Assembly: GCA_963794185.1 (NCBI GenBank)
Contig: CAWCDM010000023.1
Coordinates: 62,001-126,000 of the forward strand
Reading direction: 5' to 3'
Length of the DNA stretch: 64,000 nucleotides
Source: JAMXLO01 sp963794185
GTDB taxonomy: Bacteria; Pseudomonadota; Alphaproteobacteria; Acetobacterales; Acetobacteraceae
Shown here in pieces: positions 1-10,400 of this stretch. A model generated the notes under the pieces. It did no database searches. It saw nothing but the letters and a program-made list of their open reading frames with translations, and was not told the origin of the DNA. The position numbers and the translations under genes are program-made. Each line of letters starts with the position of its first letter. Position 1 is the first letter of the stretch.

Positions 1-256
1 GGATATCGAGCTTGCCGTATTTCTGCACGGTCGCGTCGACCACGGTCGTCCAGTCGGCCTCACTGGTCACATCCAGGCGCATGAATTCGGCCGTGCCGTT
101 GGCGCGCGTGATGTCGGCGGCAACGTTGGCGCCGTCCTCCTCCAGCATGTCGGCGATCACGACCTTGGCGCCTTCCTTGGCGAATCGTCGCGCTGTCGCC
201 GCGCCCATGCCAGAGGCCGCGCCACTCACGATCGCCACTTTACCTTCCAGGCGCAT
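1..256 (-). CDS. SDR family oxidoreductase (N-terminal part, runs off window)
   Basis: This is the first 85 residues of a short-chain dehydrogenase/reductase; the rest lies beyond the window edge. The protein opens MRLEGKVAIVSGAASGMGAA, giving the glycine-rich NAD(P)-binding motif at about residues 11-18. An acidic residue ends beta-2 (VVIAD), which favours NAD(H). The ATG at 256 is preceded by GGGAGG at good spacing. SDRs catalyse NAD(P)-dependent oxidation or reduction of alcohols and ketones; the substrate cannot be told. It diverges from the luciferase-like gene at 373, so the two may share a promoter region. The call is firm at family level only. Confidence 0.85.
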   Translation of the reverse strand, partial: MRLEGKVAIVSGAASGMGAATARRFAKEGAKVVIADMLEEDGANVAADITRANGTAEFMRLDVTSEADWTTVVDATVQKYGKLDI

Positions 257-372
257 GTTCCGTTCCTCCCGAGAACCGGCTCGTGCTTCAGGCTGCCACG
301 AGGAGCGCCGCTTGGCTACCGGCGACGTACGTTGCACGATGGACCCCGACGAGAGACGTGGAGAACAGGCAC

Positions 373-1632
373 ATGGCCCATCGCGGCATGAAGTTCGGCA
401 TATTCCTGGCACCGTTCCATCGTGTCGGGGAAAACCCGACGCTGGCGATCAACCGCGATGTCGAGTTGCTCGAGTGGCTCGACTGGCTCGGCTACGACGA
501 AGCCTGGATCGGCGAGCATCATTCCGCCGGCTGGGAGCTGATCGCCCTGCCCGAGCTGATCATCGCCGCCGCCGCCGAACGCACCAAGCACATCCGGCTT
601 GGCACCGGGGTGACCAGCCTGCCGTATCATCATCCCTTCATGGTGGCGCAGCGCTTCGTCCAGCTCGACCACATGACGCGCGGCCGCGCGATGATGGGCT
701 GCGGTCCGGGGGCGCTCACCTCGGATGCCTACATGCTCGGCATCGAGCCCAGCACGCAGCGCCCGCGCATGCTGGAGGCGATGGACGCCATCATGCGTCT
801 GCTGAAATGCGAAGAGCCGGTCACCATGAAGACCGACTGGTTCGAGATGCGCGACGCGCGGCTGCATCTTGCGCCGTACACCGATCCGCATTTCGAGATC
901 GCCGTCGCCAGCACGATCACGCCGTTCGGCATGATCGCCGCGGGGACGCACGGCGTGGGCGTGCTGTCGATCGGTGCCGGCCTGCCTGGCGGTCCCGAAG
1001 CGCTGGCCAGCCAGTGGAAGATCGCCGAAGAGGCCGCGGCGAAGAACGGCAAGACGATGGACCGCAAGAACTGGCGCGTCGTGGTCAATGCGCATGTCGC
1101 TGAGGACGACGAACAGGCGCTGTTGGAGGTGAAGAAGGGCGAGCGGGTCGAGACGCAGACCTATTTCGAGGACACGCTCGGCCGTCCGCCGGGCCGCGCC
1201 GATGATCCGCTGCGCGATGGCGTGAAGATGGGCACCACGCTGGTCGGCTCGCCGGAGACCGTGGTCAAGGGCATCAAGCGGCTGCTCGAATACAGCCAGG
1301 GCGGCTTCGGCGGCATTTTGTTCCGTGCGCATGAATGGGCCAATCGCGAGCAGACGCTGCGCAGCTTCGAGCTTTTCGCGCGTTACGTGATGCCGCACTT
1401 CCAGGGCTCGCTGACCCAGATCGTCGGCTCAAGTACCTGGGCGCGGGAGAACCGCAAGCAGGTGTTCGGCTCCACGGTCGAATCGGTGCGGCGCGCGTTC
1501 ACCGATTTCGGTCGCGAGGCGCCGGAAGGAGGAGATCCGCGCGCGCACACTCGGCGCGCGCGACATCGATCCGCCGCGGTAGGCGGTGCAGCTTGCGTCG
1601 CTGTCGTGAAGTTTGGATGCAGCTCTGCGTAA
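373..1632 (+). CDS. LLM class flavin-dependent oxidoreductase (luciferase-like monooxygenase)
   Basis: This is a luciferase-like monooxygenase: a TIM-barrel flavoprotein that would use reduced flavin to oxidise an organic substrate. The N-terminus (MAHRGMKFGIFLAPFHRVGE), the EHH segment (WIGEHHSAGW) and the RLGTGVTSLPYHHPF stretch are typical of the subgroup. I chose ATG 373 because GGAG lies just upstream. As read, the frame ends at 1632 with an untypical Arg-rich tail. Removing one G in ggaaggagg near 1527-1533 gives a better C-terminus (EEIRARTLGARDIDPPR) ending at 1582. This is probably one of the window's many extra-base frameshifts. Substrate unknown. Confidence 0.85.
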   Translation: MAHRGMKFGIFLAPFHRVGENPTLAINRDVELLEWLDWLGYDEAWIGEHHSAGWELIALPELIIAAAAERTKHIRLGTGVTSLPYHHPFMVAQRFVQLDHMTRGRAMMGCGPGALTSDAYMLGIEPSTQRPRMLEAMDAIMRLLKCEEPVTMKTDWFEMRDARLHLAPYTDPHFEIAVASTITPFGMIAAGTHGVGVLSIGAGLPGGPEALASQWKIAEEAAAKNGKTMDRKNWRVVVNAHVAEDDEQALLEVKKGERVETQTYFEDTLGRPPGRADDPLRDGVKMGTTLVGSPETVVKGIKRLLEYSQGGFGGILFRAHEWANREQTLRSFELFARYVMPHFQGSLTQIVGSSTWARENRKQVFGSTVESVRRAFTDFGREAPEGGDPRAHTRRARHRSAAVGGAACVAVVKFGCSSA

Positions 1633-1820
1633 ATCCAGTCCCGCGTATGGCCTGCGCGACGTCCCATGAGCGGGCTGCACTTCCGCGCCCTCGGAGGCAT
1701 TATTCTAGATAGTCCGTCTTGGCGAGGGTATCTTCGCCGGGAAGAAAGCTCTTTGGCCGGTCGTCAGCCACCCGCAGTCAAGTCGGCAGTTCGACGCCCC
1801 ACCCGCAGTAGCAACGAAGT
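1583..1820. other. Intergenic, no supported gene
   Basis: The stretch lies between the 3' ends of the luciferase-like gene and the DUF3825 gene, which converge here. Short open frames exist on both strands, but none has a ribosome-binding site or family resemblance. Confidence 0.5.
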
Positions 1821-3037
1821 TCATATATCTCCACCGGTGTCTCCTCCAGGCCGAATTTTGTTTGGTACGAGCCAATCACTGTCAGGGCGGCAAACAGTTC
1901 TAGCATTCTGGTATGCCCAGTGAAGCGGCAGGATCGTCCGGCCTTGATACGACCCAGATGGGTTCTTAGTTACTACCAAGGCTATATCCACGTGCTCGTC
2001 ATCCACGAGCGCCAATGGCAGCAATAGGCTCATCATGTTCAGCCTAGGATGATATTGCGGGATTGCCGTTTTAAAGTTCCACCGGGTTCTCTTTTCAGCC
2101 AACTCCTTGGCGTCTTCTAACCGATTTTTAATTGCCCGGGTACATCTTAAATCCGCTTCGATCGATGCACTCAAACGCCTTAGAAAGTCGTTCCGCTCCG
2201 GTGGGAGCTTCTGCGTATAGTCCTCCCACACAAAATTACGTGGTTGATTTCGCAATGAGGAACTCCGCTGGGAACCGGTCGCCAGCGACCCCATCGAATA
2301 TAACATGCTCATAGTCGACATGTATATCGCGATCAGTGTCCAATATCATATCAAAGTTATTATCGAAATAACGCGCCGCATCAGGCAGTGGGTCAAAAAC
2401 TGATGTTAAACTCTTGCCTGATGCTCCCTTCCCGGGAATGCAAAAGTCATAGAAGCGCCACGGGGGCTGTTCCAAATAAAATATTTCTCCTGAACAATGC
2501 AAAAATAGGGTCGTACAGCGCGTCAACCAACCCTGTGTTAAAGGCTGCCCAAGCCTCGTCGTCCCGTGACGACACAGATATTCTGTTAGTTGACTGAAGC
2601 CTGTAGAAAGTGTATACGATATAGTTTCTTAAGATAGGGTATTCGAACGCGCCAACACCGCTATCATCTCCGAAGTGCCAGCGTTCATCAAGGGCGGTAT
2701 GCGCCAGCAACTGGTACACAGATGTGTATCGCCGCCCATCACGATGCACGAAGGGTGTTTGAGGAACACTTGCCCAATTCGGGAATGCCCTACCCGGATT
2801 GCCTGGTAGCCGGAAGGGCTGCATAGGACCAGGACTGAGGGTAGGGATGATTTGGACTGCCCGTTGCCGTTCCTGCCCTTCAATTTCGAACGCCACCTCC
2901 GCGCCCTTATCGTCGATCCAGGGAGGATCGGCCAAGAAGTCCCCAACGCTGAAGTGCACATCGGGTCCGCCGTCTTGACGAACAATGAAGCCCCACTGGC
3001 CCGTTTTTGCATCGACGAACTTGATATTCCCGTGCAT
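1821..3037 (-). CDS. Cold-shock-like domain plus DUF3825 protein (two frameshifts)
   Basis: Three overlapping minus-strand frames join into one protein of about 400 residues if one extra base is removed near 2450-2520 and another near 2240-2320. The N-terminus (MHGNIKFVDAKTGQWGFIVR...VHFSVGDF) looks like a cold-shock/OB RNA-binding domain. The remainder matches what I know of DUF3825: YPILRNYIVYTFYRLQ, AFNTGLVD, PWRFYDFCI, LPDAARYFD, KTAIPQYHP and PDSDWLVP. AGGA precedes ATG 3037. The function is not established; DUF3825 is found with RNA-binding domains, so an RNA-linked role is plausible but inferred. Base composition is visibly more AT-rich than its neighbours, suggesting acquisition. Confidence 0.72.
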
Positions 3038-3383
3038 AAGTGCGATCCTCGCAGTGACACTGCCGCGCCCAGCCGCGCCCTAAAAAGGGCGGTCTGGTGC
3101 CTTCGTCCGATCAAAGGCAAACCGCAAAAGTAGAGCACGACACTTCTCATGGGTAATACAGGGCGATATCAGTCTTGGAGGTCCGCCTGATCTGCTGGAC
3201 TTCTCGGCCGTTTCGCCCAGTTTCGCCCCTCAGCCTCGACCCACTTCGCTACTATATGTGTCATGCTATACAACTATCTGTAGTACCCTAGGCGCTGCAG
3301 CACCGCGAAGCAAGGGGAATTTGTAATCGCCCGTTACTCGTGCGTTATGGCTCGTTGGGCCCCGCTGCGCCTCCTAGGGGGTG
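3038..3383. other. Intergenic, no supported gene
   Basis: About 346 bp lie between the start of the DUF3825 gene and the end of the CoxL-like gene, both on the minus strand. The stretch should hold the DUF3825 promoter. I see no convincing -35/-10 pair and no open frame worth calling. Confidence 0.45.
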
Positions 3384-5709
3384 CTACGCCGCCTTCGCCG
3401 CCGACAGTGCCTGCCACACGGTCTCCGACGTGGCGGGCATGTCGATGTGCGTCACGCCATCGACCGACAGCGCGTCGATGATCGCGTTGATCACGCGCGG
3501 GTGGGCTGCCGACCGAGCCAGCCTCGCCGGCGCCCTTCACGCCGAGCGGATTGGCAGCGCTTGGCACTTCCAGCAGATCGACCTCGATGTCCGGCAGATC
3601 GGTCGGCGCGCGGCAGCGCGTAGTCCATGAAGCTGCCGGACAGAAGCTGGCCCGAGGCGTCGTAGCTCGTGCGCTCCAGCAGCGCTTGGCCGAGGCCCTG
3701 TGCGACACCGCCATGCACCTGGCCGCGCACGATCATCGGGTTCACGGTCTTGCCGAAGTCGTCGCACACGCGGTAGCGGATGATCTCCACCACGCCGGTC
3801 TCGGGATCCACTTCCACTTCGGCCATATGGCAGCCGTTCGGGAAGGTGTGCTCGGCGACATTGACAATCTCGGCGGCATCGAGCGTGGTCGCAGGCTCGC
3901 CGGCCGCCGCCTTCTGCCGTTGCGTCGCGGCAAGCGTGAAGATGTCGATGCCGCGGTCGGTGCCGACGATCGAAAACCGTGCCGTCGGCGTAAGCGATGT
4001 CGGCAGGTGCGGCCTCCAGCACTTCGGCCGCCGCCTGCGTGCCCTTGCTGATCACCGTGTCGGCGGTCACCAGGATCGCCTGGCCTTCGGAATACAGGCT
4101 GCGCGAGCCGCCGGTGCCGCCGCCGATCGGGATGGTGTCGGTGTCGCCCTGGCGGACGCGGATCTTCTCCCCGTCGATGCCGAGGCGCTGCGACGTGAGC
4201 TGGATATAGGCGGTCTCGTGACCCTGGCCGGTCGACTGCGTCCCCACGTGGACATCGACGAAGCCATCCTCGGCGAAGCGGATTTCCGCCCGCTCGGTCG
4301 GATCGCCCATCGTGACCTCGAGATAGTACGAGAAGCCGATGCCGCGAAGCTTGCCCTGCCGTGCGGCGTCCGCGCGCCGTGCCGCGAAGCCGGCGTAGTC
4401 CATCCGCTCGAGTGCGGCATCCAGCACCATCGCGAAGTCGCCGCTGTCGTAGGTCTTGCCGACGGGCGTGGCATGCGGCATCGCCGATGACGGCACCATA
4501 TTGCGCCGGCGCAGTTCCGCACGGTCGATGTTCAGTTCGCGCGCGGCCGCGTCGACCAGGCGCTCCAGCAGATAGTTGCTCTCGGGACGCCCTGCGCCGC
4601 GGTAGGCGTCCACCGGCACCGTGTGGGTGAACACGCCGAGCACGTTGGCGTAGATCTGCTGGAAGCCGTAGACGCCGGACAGCACGGCGCCGCCGGCAAG
4701 CGTCGGGATGTAAGGCGCGAACGTGGAAAGATAGGCGCCCATGTTGGCAAGATTGCGCGTGCGCAGCGCGAGGAATTTTCCCCCTGCGTCGATCGCAAGC
4801 TCGCCCAGCGTGACGTTGTCGCGGCCATGCGTGTCGGACACGAATGCTTCGCCGCGCTCCGATGCCCACTTCACGGGCCGCCCCAGCTTGTGCGCCGCAT
4901 AGCAGGTCAGCACGTGCTCGGCGTAGAGGAACGCCTTCATGCCGAAGCCGCCGCCGACATCGGGCGTGATGACGCGGAATTTCCCCGGATCGGTCTTGAA
5001 CACCGCGCCGAGCAGGGTCTTGATCAGCCAGCCGCCCTGCGTGTTGGCATAGAGCGTCCAGCGGCCGGCGCGCGAGGTCAAAGTCGGCGATCGCGGCGCG
5101 CGCCTCCATCGATGCGACGACGACGCGGTTGTTCACGACGGTCAGCCGCGTGACGTGCGCCGCCTTGGCAAACAACGCGTCGGTCGCCGCCTTGTCGCCG
5201 ATCTGCCAGTCGAACCCGACGTTGTTCGCCACATCGGGCCACACCAGCGGCACGCCGGGGCCGGTCGCCGTGGCGACGTCGGTGACGGCAGGCTCGACGG
5301 TATAGTCCACGGCGATCAGTTCGGCGGCATCGCGCGCGGCCGTCACCGTTTCGGCGACGATGAACGCCACCGGATCGCCGACATGGCGCACTGCGCCATC
5401 GGCGAGTGCCGGATGTGGCGGGCTCGCCATGTCGGAGCCGTCGCGATTTTGCACTGGCGCGGCGCAGGGCATCGGTGCGATGCCGTCGGCGTTCAGGTCG
5501 GCCGCGGTATAGATTGCCTTAACCCCGGGGACCGATCTTGCTGCCGTCGTGTCGATGGCGCCGAGTTTCGCCGCGGCGTGCGGGCTGCGCAGCACAATGC
5601 CGTGCAGCATGCCCGGGAGGACGATATCGTCGGTGTAGCGGCCGCCGCCCTTCAGCAGGCGCGGGTCCTCCACGCGACGGATGGACTGGGCGAGGCCGAA
5701 CTTGGTCAT
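3384..5709 (-). CDS. Xanthine dehydrogenase/CoxL-family molybdopterin-binding subunit (four frameshifts)
   Basis: This is the large, Mo-cofactor-binding subunit of a CO-dehydrogenase/xanthine-oxidase-type hydroxylase. The N-terminus (FGLAQSIRRVEDPRLLKG) is the typical start of the family. PDVGGGFGMK, AYRGAGR and GTQSTGQGHET follow in order. AYRGAGR is the form II CoxL motif; form I CO dehydrogenases carry a Cys-containing loop, so CO is probably not the substrate. Four single extra bases (about 5084, 3977 in a T run, 3606 and 3497) break the frame. Repaired, the protein is about 773 residues and ends at 3384. ATG 5709 follows GGAGA. No small [2Fe-2S] or FAD subunit gene lies nearby. Confidence 0.85.
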
Positions 5710-5783
5710 GGACGCTGTCTCCAGGGCTCGTCGGTGGTTGGATTGCGAAGCATGCACGCTCCGGATGCGAAAGGCCAAGAGGT

Positions 5784-6962
5784 ATGGAAAATCGTCGCCT
5801 GTGTATTCTGAATGCCGGCTCGTCCAGCCTGAAGTTCGCCGTCTACGTCGTGACGGACGGCGCCCTGCACCGCAGCCAGAGCGGCGAGGTCGAACGGGTT
5901 GGCGGCCAGGGACGCCTGCTGGTAACTGCTGCCGATGGCAAGCCGGTGCAGGACGTTATGGTGACCACCGCTGATCACGCGGCTGCACTGACGGAGCTGG
6001 CTGCCTTGAGCGACGGGCCGCTTGCGGAAGGCGGCCTGATGGGGTTCGGTCATCGCGTAGTGCACGGTGGACCTGATCTGGCCGCGCCGGTGGTGATCGA
6101 TGCCGCAACGCTTGCGCGCATCGAGGCGCTGGAGCCGCTGGCGCCGCTGCACAATCCGCCCGCCGTGGTCGTGCTGAAGGCGCTGGCAGACCGTTTTCCC
6201 AAATTGCCGCAGGTGGCCTGCTTCGACACGGCGTTCCATCGCGGACATCCGGCGGTGGCCGACCGGTTCGCGATCCCCGACGAGCTGTACCGTGAGGGCG
6301 TGCGGCGCTACGGATTCCATGGACTATCCTACGAATACATTGCCGGCGCCTTGGCCGAGCAGGCGCCCGAGGTCGCGCTGGGTCGTGTCGTGGTGGCGCA
6401 TCTCGGATCCGGTGCTTCGATGTGCGCTCTGGCCGGTGGGCGCAGTGTGGATTCCTCGATGGGGTTCACGGCGCTGGACGGGCTGCCGATGGGGACGCGA
6501 CCTGGGTCGCTGGATGCCGGCGTGATCCTTTGGCTGCTGCGGCAGAAGGGCTGGACCGTCGATCGGATCGAGCACTTCTTGTACGCCGATTGTGGCCTGA
6601 AGGGGTTGTCCGGCGTTTCGAACGACATGCGTGCGCTTCTGACGAGCGAGGCGCCGCTGGCGCGACTGGCGGTGGAGTATTTCGTGTATCACGTGGCGCG
6701 CATGGCGGGTGCACTGGCCGCCGGCATGGGCGGCATCGATGGGCTTGTGTTCACCGCCGGCATTGGTGAACGCAGCGCGGAGATCCGAGCGCGCGTGCTG
6801 CATCGGCTTCGCTGGCTCGGCTTTTCGCTGAACGAGGCGGCGAACCGAACCGGCGGTCCTCTGCTGACACGTGCCGACTCCGAGCTGCCGGCCTATGCGA
6901 TCCCGACGGACGAGGAGGTGGTCATCGCGCGGCACACGCTTGCGCTGATCGGCGGGGCGTAA
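5784..6962 (+). CDS. ackA: Acetate kinase
   Basis: Acetate kinase (392 aa, normal length) interconverts acetate + ATP and acetyl phosphate + ADP in the cytoplasm. Visible signatures are NAGSSSLKF at residues 10-18, RYGFHGLSYEYI, the DGLPMGTRPGSLDAG segment and FTAGIGERSAEIR near the C-terminus. The start at 5784 places the NAGSS motif in the usual N-terminal position. AGAGG lies very close upstream. The gene diverges from the CoxL-like gene, with about 75 bp between starts. No phosphotransacetylase or phosphoketolase gene lies in the window, so the acetyl-phosphate partner is elsewhere. Confidence 0.95.
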   Translation: MENRRLCILNAGSSSLKFAVYVVTDGALHRSQSGEVERVGGQGRLLVTAADGKPVQDVMVTTADHAAALTELAALSDGPLAEGGLMGFGHRVVHGGPDLAAPVVIDAATLARIEALEPLAPLHNPPAVVVLKALADRFPKLPQVACFDTAFHRGHPAVADRFAIPDELYREGVRRYGFHGLSYEYIAGALAEQAPEVALGRVVVAHLGSGASMCALAGGRSVDSSMGFTALDGLPMGTRPGSLDAGVILWLLRQKGWTVDRIEHFLYADCGLKGLSGVSNDMRALLTSEAPLARLAVEYFVYHVARMAGALAAGMGGIDGLVFTAGIGERSAEIRARVLHRLRWLGFSLNEAANRTGGPLLTRADSELPAYAIPTDEEVVIARHTLALIGGA

Positions 6963-7036
6963 GCTATTTGGCAATGTGACTGCCGGCAGATTGGGCAACG
7001 GGTAACGTATGCCAGCAATTGGGAGCAGCGAGACCG

Positions 7037-7441
7037 ATGAGCGGCGGTGGCAACGGCGTCGACATCGCGGCAGTTTATCAGTTGCTGGTGCAAGTCGCCG
7101 AGACCGTCAGCGGGCACACGGTCATCCTTAATGGGCATTCGCGCATCCTCGATGAGCAGTCACGCATCCTCGACGAACATACTGCAAAGCTGAACGAACA
7201 CACGAGTGTGCTCAATGACCACACACGGATCCTGACAGATCACACGAGGGTCCTGAACGACCATACATGGTTGCTGCATGGGCACAGTCGGAAGCTGGAT
7301 GATTTGGAGCACGGTCAGACCAGCCTCCGACAAGCCACAGAGTACCACTCGTCGGTGATGGGCCACGGCATCTTGATCAGCGAGTTGGACCGCCGGGTAC
7401 GGCGGATTGAAGAGCATCTGAGTTTGCCGTCTCTGACATAA
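7037..7441 (+). CDS. Small protein with nine tandem HTxxLND heptads
   Basis: I do not recognise this 134-aa protein's family. After a Gly-rich start and a short hydrophobic helix (IAAVYQLLVQVAETV), residues 27-89 form nine consecutive heptads of the form H[TS]xxL[ND][DEG], for example HTSVLND, HTRILTD and HTRVLND. A His sits at the same position in eight of the nine. The spacing predicts a long amphipathic, coiled-coil-like helix, possibly oligomerising, with a stripe of His/Thr. A C-terminal helix (ISELDRRVRRIEEHL) continues the coiled-coil character. ATG 7037 follows GGGAG. There is no signal peptide. The gene runs tail-to-tail with the RND pump gene. Confidence 0.7.
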   Translation: MSGGGNGVDIAAVYQLLVQVAETVSGHTVILNGHSRILDEQSRILDEHTAKLNEHTSVLNDHTRILTDHTRVLNDHTWLLHGHSRKLDDLEHGQTSLRQATEYHSSVMGHGILISELDRRVRRIEEHLSLPSLT

Positions 7442-7447
7442 CGCACA

Positions 7448-10400
7448 TCAGTCCTCCGCCGCTGAATGCTCCTTCTGTCTACGAACAACAGCCCGCCCGC
7501 GGAACCTTGCCTTGACCCGCTCACGCATCCCCTGAAACGTCGCGTACAGCATCGGAATCAGAAACACACCGATCGAGCTCGCGGCGATCATGCCGGCGAA
7601 CACGGCGGTGCCCACGGCGCGCCGGCTCAGCATCGCCGCACCCTGCGCCCACACCAGCGGGATCAAACCGAAGATGAAGGCGATCGACGTCATCATCACC
7701 GCACGGAACCGGATGCGCGCGCCAAGGGCGGCCGCTTCCAGGATCGGCAGCCCTGCCTCGCGCTGCTCCTTGGCGAATTCGACGATCAGGATGCCGTTCT
7801 TGGCGGCCAACGAAATCAGCACCACCAGGCCAATCTGCGCGTAGAGGTCGAGCGACAGGCCGGCGATCAGCATGCCGGCGAACGCGCCCAGCACGCCGAC
7901 GGTCACCGACAGCAGAACGGGGATCGGGATCACCCAGCTCTCGTACAGCGCCACCAGGAACAGATAGGCGAACAGCACCGACAGCGACAGGATCGCGCCG
8001 GTCTGACCGGACGCCGCCTTCTCCTGAAAGGCGGTGCCCGACCATTCGAAGTCGTAGCCCGGCGGCAGCGTCTTTGCCGACACCTGCTCCATGGCGAGCA
8101 GTGCATCGCCGGATGAAACGCCCGGCCGCGGGCCGCCGTTGATCGTCACCGCGCGGTAATTGTTGAACCGGGTGATCACCTGCGGGCCGAGCACGATGCG
8201 CAGATCGGCGACCGAGCGCAGCGGCACCATCTCGCCTCGGCCATTGCGCACGTAGATCTTGTAGACCGCGGAAACATCGCTGCGATCCAGCGCATCGCCC
8301 TGGATGTTCACCTGCCAGGTGCGGCCGTAAAGATTGAAGTCGTTGACATAGAAGCCGCCGAGCGTCGATTGCAGCGTGCTGAACACGTCGGCGACGTTGA
8401 GCCCCAGCGCCTGGGCCTTCTCGCGGTCGATATCCAGCCAGATCGAAGGATTGGTGGCGGTGAAGGTGGAAAACACGCGCGTCATCCGCGGGTCCTGGTT
8501 TGCCGCGGCGATCAGGCCCTGCATCACGCTCGCCATTTCCGCCGGTTCGCGACCTTCCAGGTTCTCCAACTGGTATTCAAATCCGCCGCTGGTCGAGAGC
8601 CCGATGATCGGCGGCAGGTTGAACGGAAACACGCTCGCCGCACGCACCTGCTGTGCCGCGCCGAACACACGCCCGATGATGGCCTGCGCGCGGTCGGCGA
8701 CGGCCGTGCGATCGGCAAACGGCTTGAGCCGCAGCACCACGAAGGCGGCGTTCGGTTCGTTGCCGCCATCTAGCAGGGAGAAGCCGACGATCGACAGTAT
8801 GCCCTCCACCTGCGGCATCGGCCGGATCAGGCTCTCCACCTGCTCGACCACGGCGTGGGTGCGCGACACGGATGCGCCGTCCGGCAACTGCACGGCAACG
8901 AAGAATGCGCCCTGGTCCTCCTCCGGCAGGAACCCGGTGGGCGTGCGAACCGCGAGCAGCCAGATACCGACACCCGCCGCAATGATCACTGCCACGGACA
9001 CCAAGGCCCGCCGCAGCAGAAGCTGCACCACCTTCGCGTAGCCGTTGCGCACGCGGTCGATGCCGCCGAGCACAAGGCCGAGCGGACCGCGCGGCCGCCC
9101 GCGATGGCGCAGGAACACGGCGCACAGCGCCGGCGACAACGTCAGCGCATTGATGGCAGAGATCAGCATCGCCACGCTGATGGTGACGGCGAACTGGCGG
9201 AACAGCGTGCCGGACACGCCGGGAATGAAACCCACCGGCACGAACACCGAGAGCAGCACAAGCGAAATCGCGATCACCGGCCCGGTGATCTGCCGCATCG
9301 CCTTCTTGGTCGCCTCCGCCGGCGAAAGGTCCGGCTCCTCGGCCATGACCCGTTCGACATTCTCGACCACGACGATCGCGTCATCCACCACCACGCCGAT
9401 GCCGAGGACCATCGCGAGCAGCGACACGGTGTTGGCGGAGAACCCGGCCGCCAGCAGGACGGCGAATGTGCCGATCAGGCTGACCGGTATGGCGACCATG
9501 GGGATGATCGTGGCGCGGACGCTGCCGAGGAACAGGAAGACGACGAGGATCACCAGCACGAAGGCGATGCCGAGCGTCTTTTGCACCTCGGTGATCGTGG
9601 AGGCGACGAACGACGAACTGTCGTAGAACACGCGCGCCTTCAACCCGTCGGGGAAGCGCCGCCCCAGGTCGTCGAGCGCGGCCTGCACGCGCGCCGAGGT
9701 CTGCACCGCGTTGGCGCCGGGTGCGAGGAACAGGCCGATGGACACCGCGGGATCGCCGTTCAACCGGCTCTCGGTGTCCATGTTGGCCGCGCCAAGCTCG
9801 ACCCGTGCGACGTCCGACAGGCGCAGCACCGAACCATCCGGATTGGCGCGGATCACGATCTTGCCGAACTGTTCCGGCGTGGTAAGGCGCCCCTGTGTCT
9901 GCACGTTGAGTTGGAACTGCGTCGCGTCGCTGGTCGGGCGCGCGCCGATGCGTCCCACCGCCGCCTGCACGTTCTGCGCCTGGATCGCCGCGATGATGTC
10001 CGACGGCGCCAGATTGAGGTCGATCAGCCGGCTCATTTCGAACCACACGCGCATCGAATAGTCGAGCCGGCCGAACAGCGACGCATCGCCGACACCCGGC
10101 GTGCGCTGCAGCCGGTCCAGTACGTTGATGGTGACGTAGTTGCTGATGAACAGCGGATCCTGCTTGCCGCCCTCGCTGTAGAACTGCAGGAACTCCAATA
10201 TCGCGGCCGAACGCTTGCGCACCGTCAAGCCGAAGCGCTGCACCTCGTTCGGCAGTCGGGACAGCGCCTGCTGCACGCGGTTGTTGACGTTGACCGTATC
10301 GATGTCGGGATCGGTGCCGAGTTCAAAGCTGACGGTCAGGCTGTAGCTGCCGTCATTGCCGCTGGTGGACTTCATGTAGATCATCTTGTCGACACCGATG

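Noticed and set aside
12..1103. A 363-codon plus-strand frame over the window start
   Set aside because: It overlaps the SDR gene on one strand and the luciferase-like gene in another frame. Both of those have clear family motifs; this has none.
3384..5709. True (form I) carbon monoxide dehydrogenase
   Set aside because: The active-site loop reads AYRGAGR and not the Cys-containing form I motif, and the partner subunits are missing.
7115..7303. CRISPR-like tandem repeat
   Set aside because: The 21-nt units are contiguous, without spacers, and lie in frame in a protein gene; they are heptad codons.
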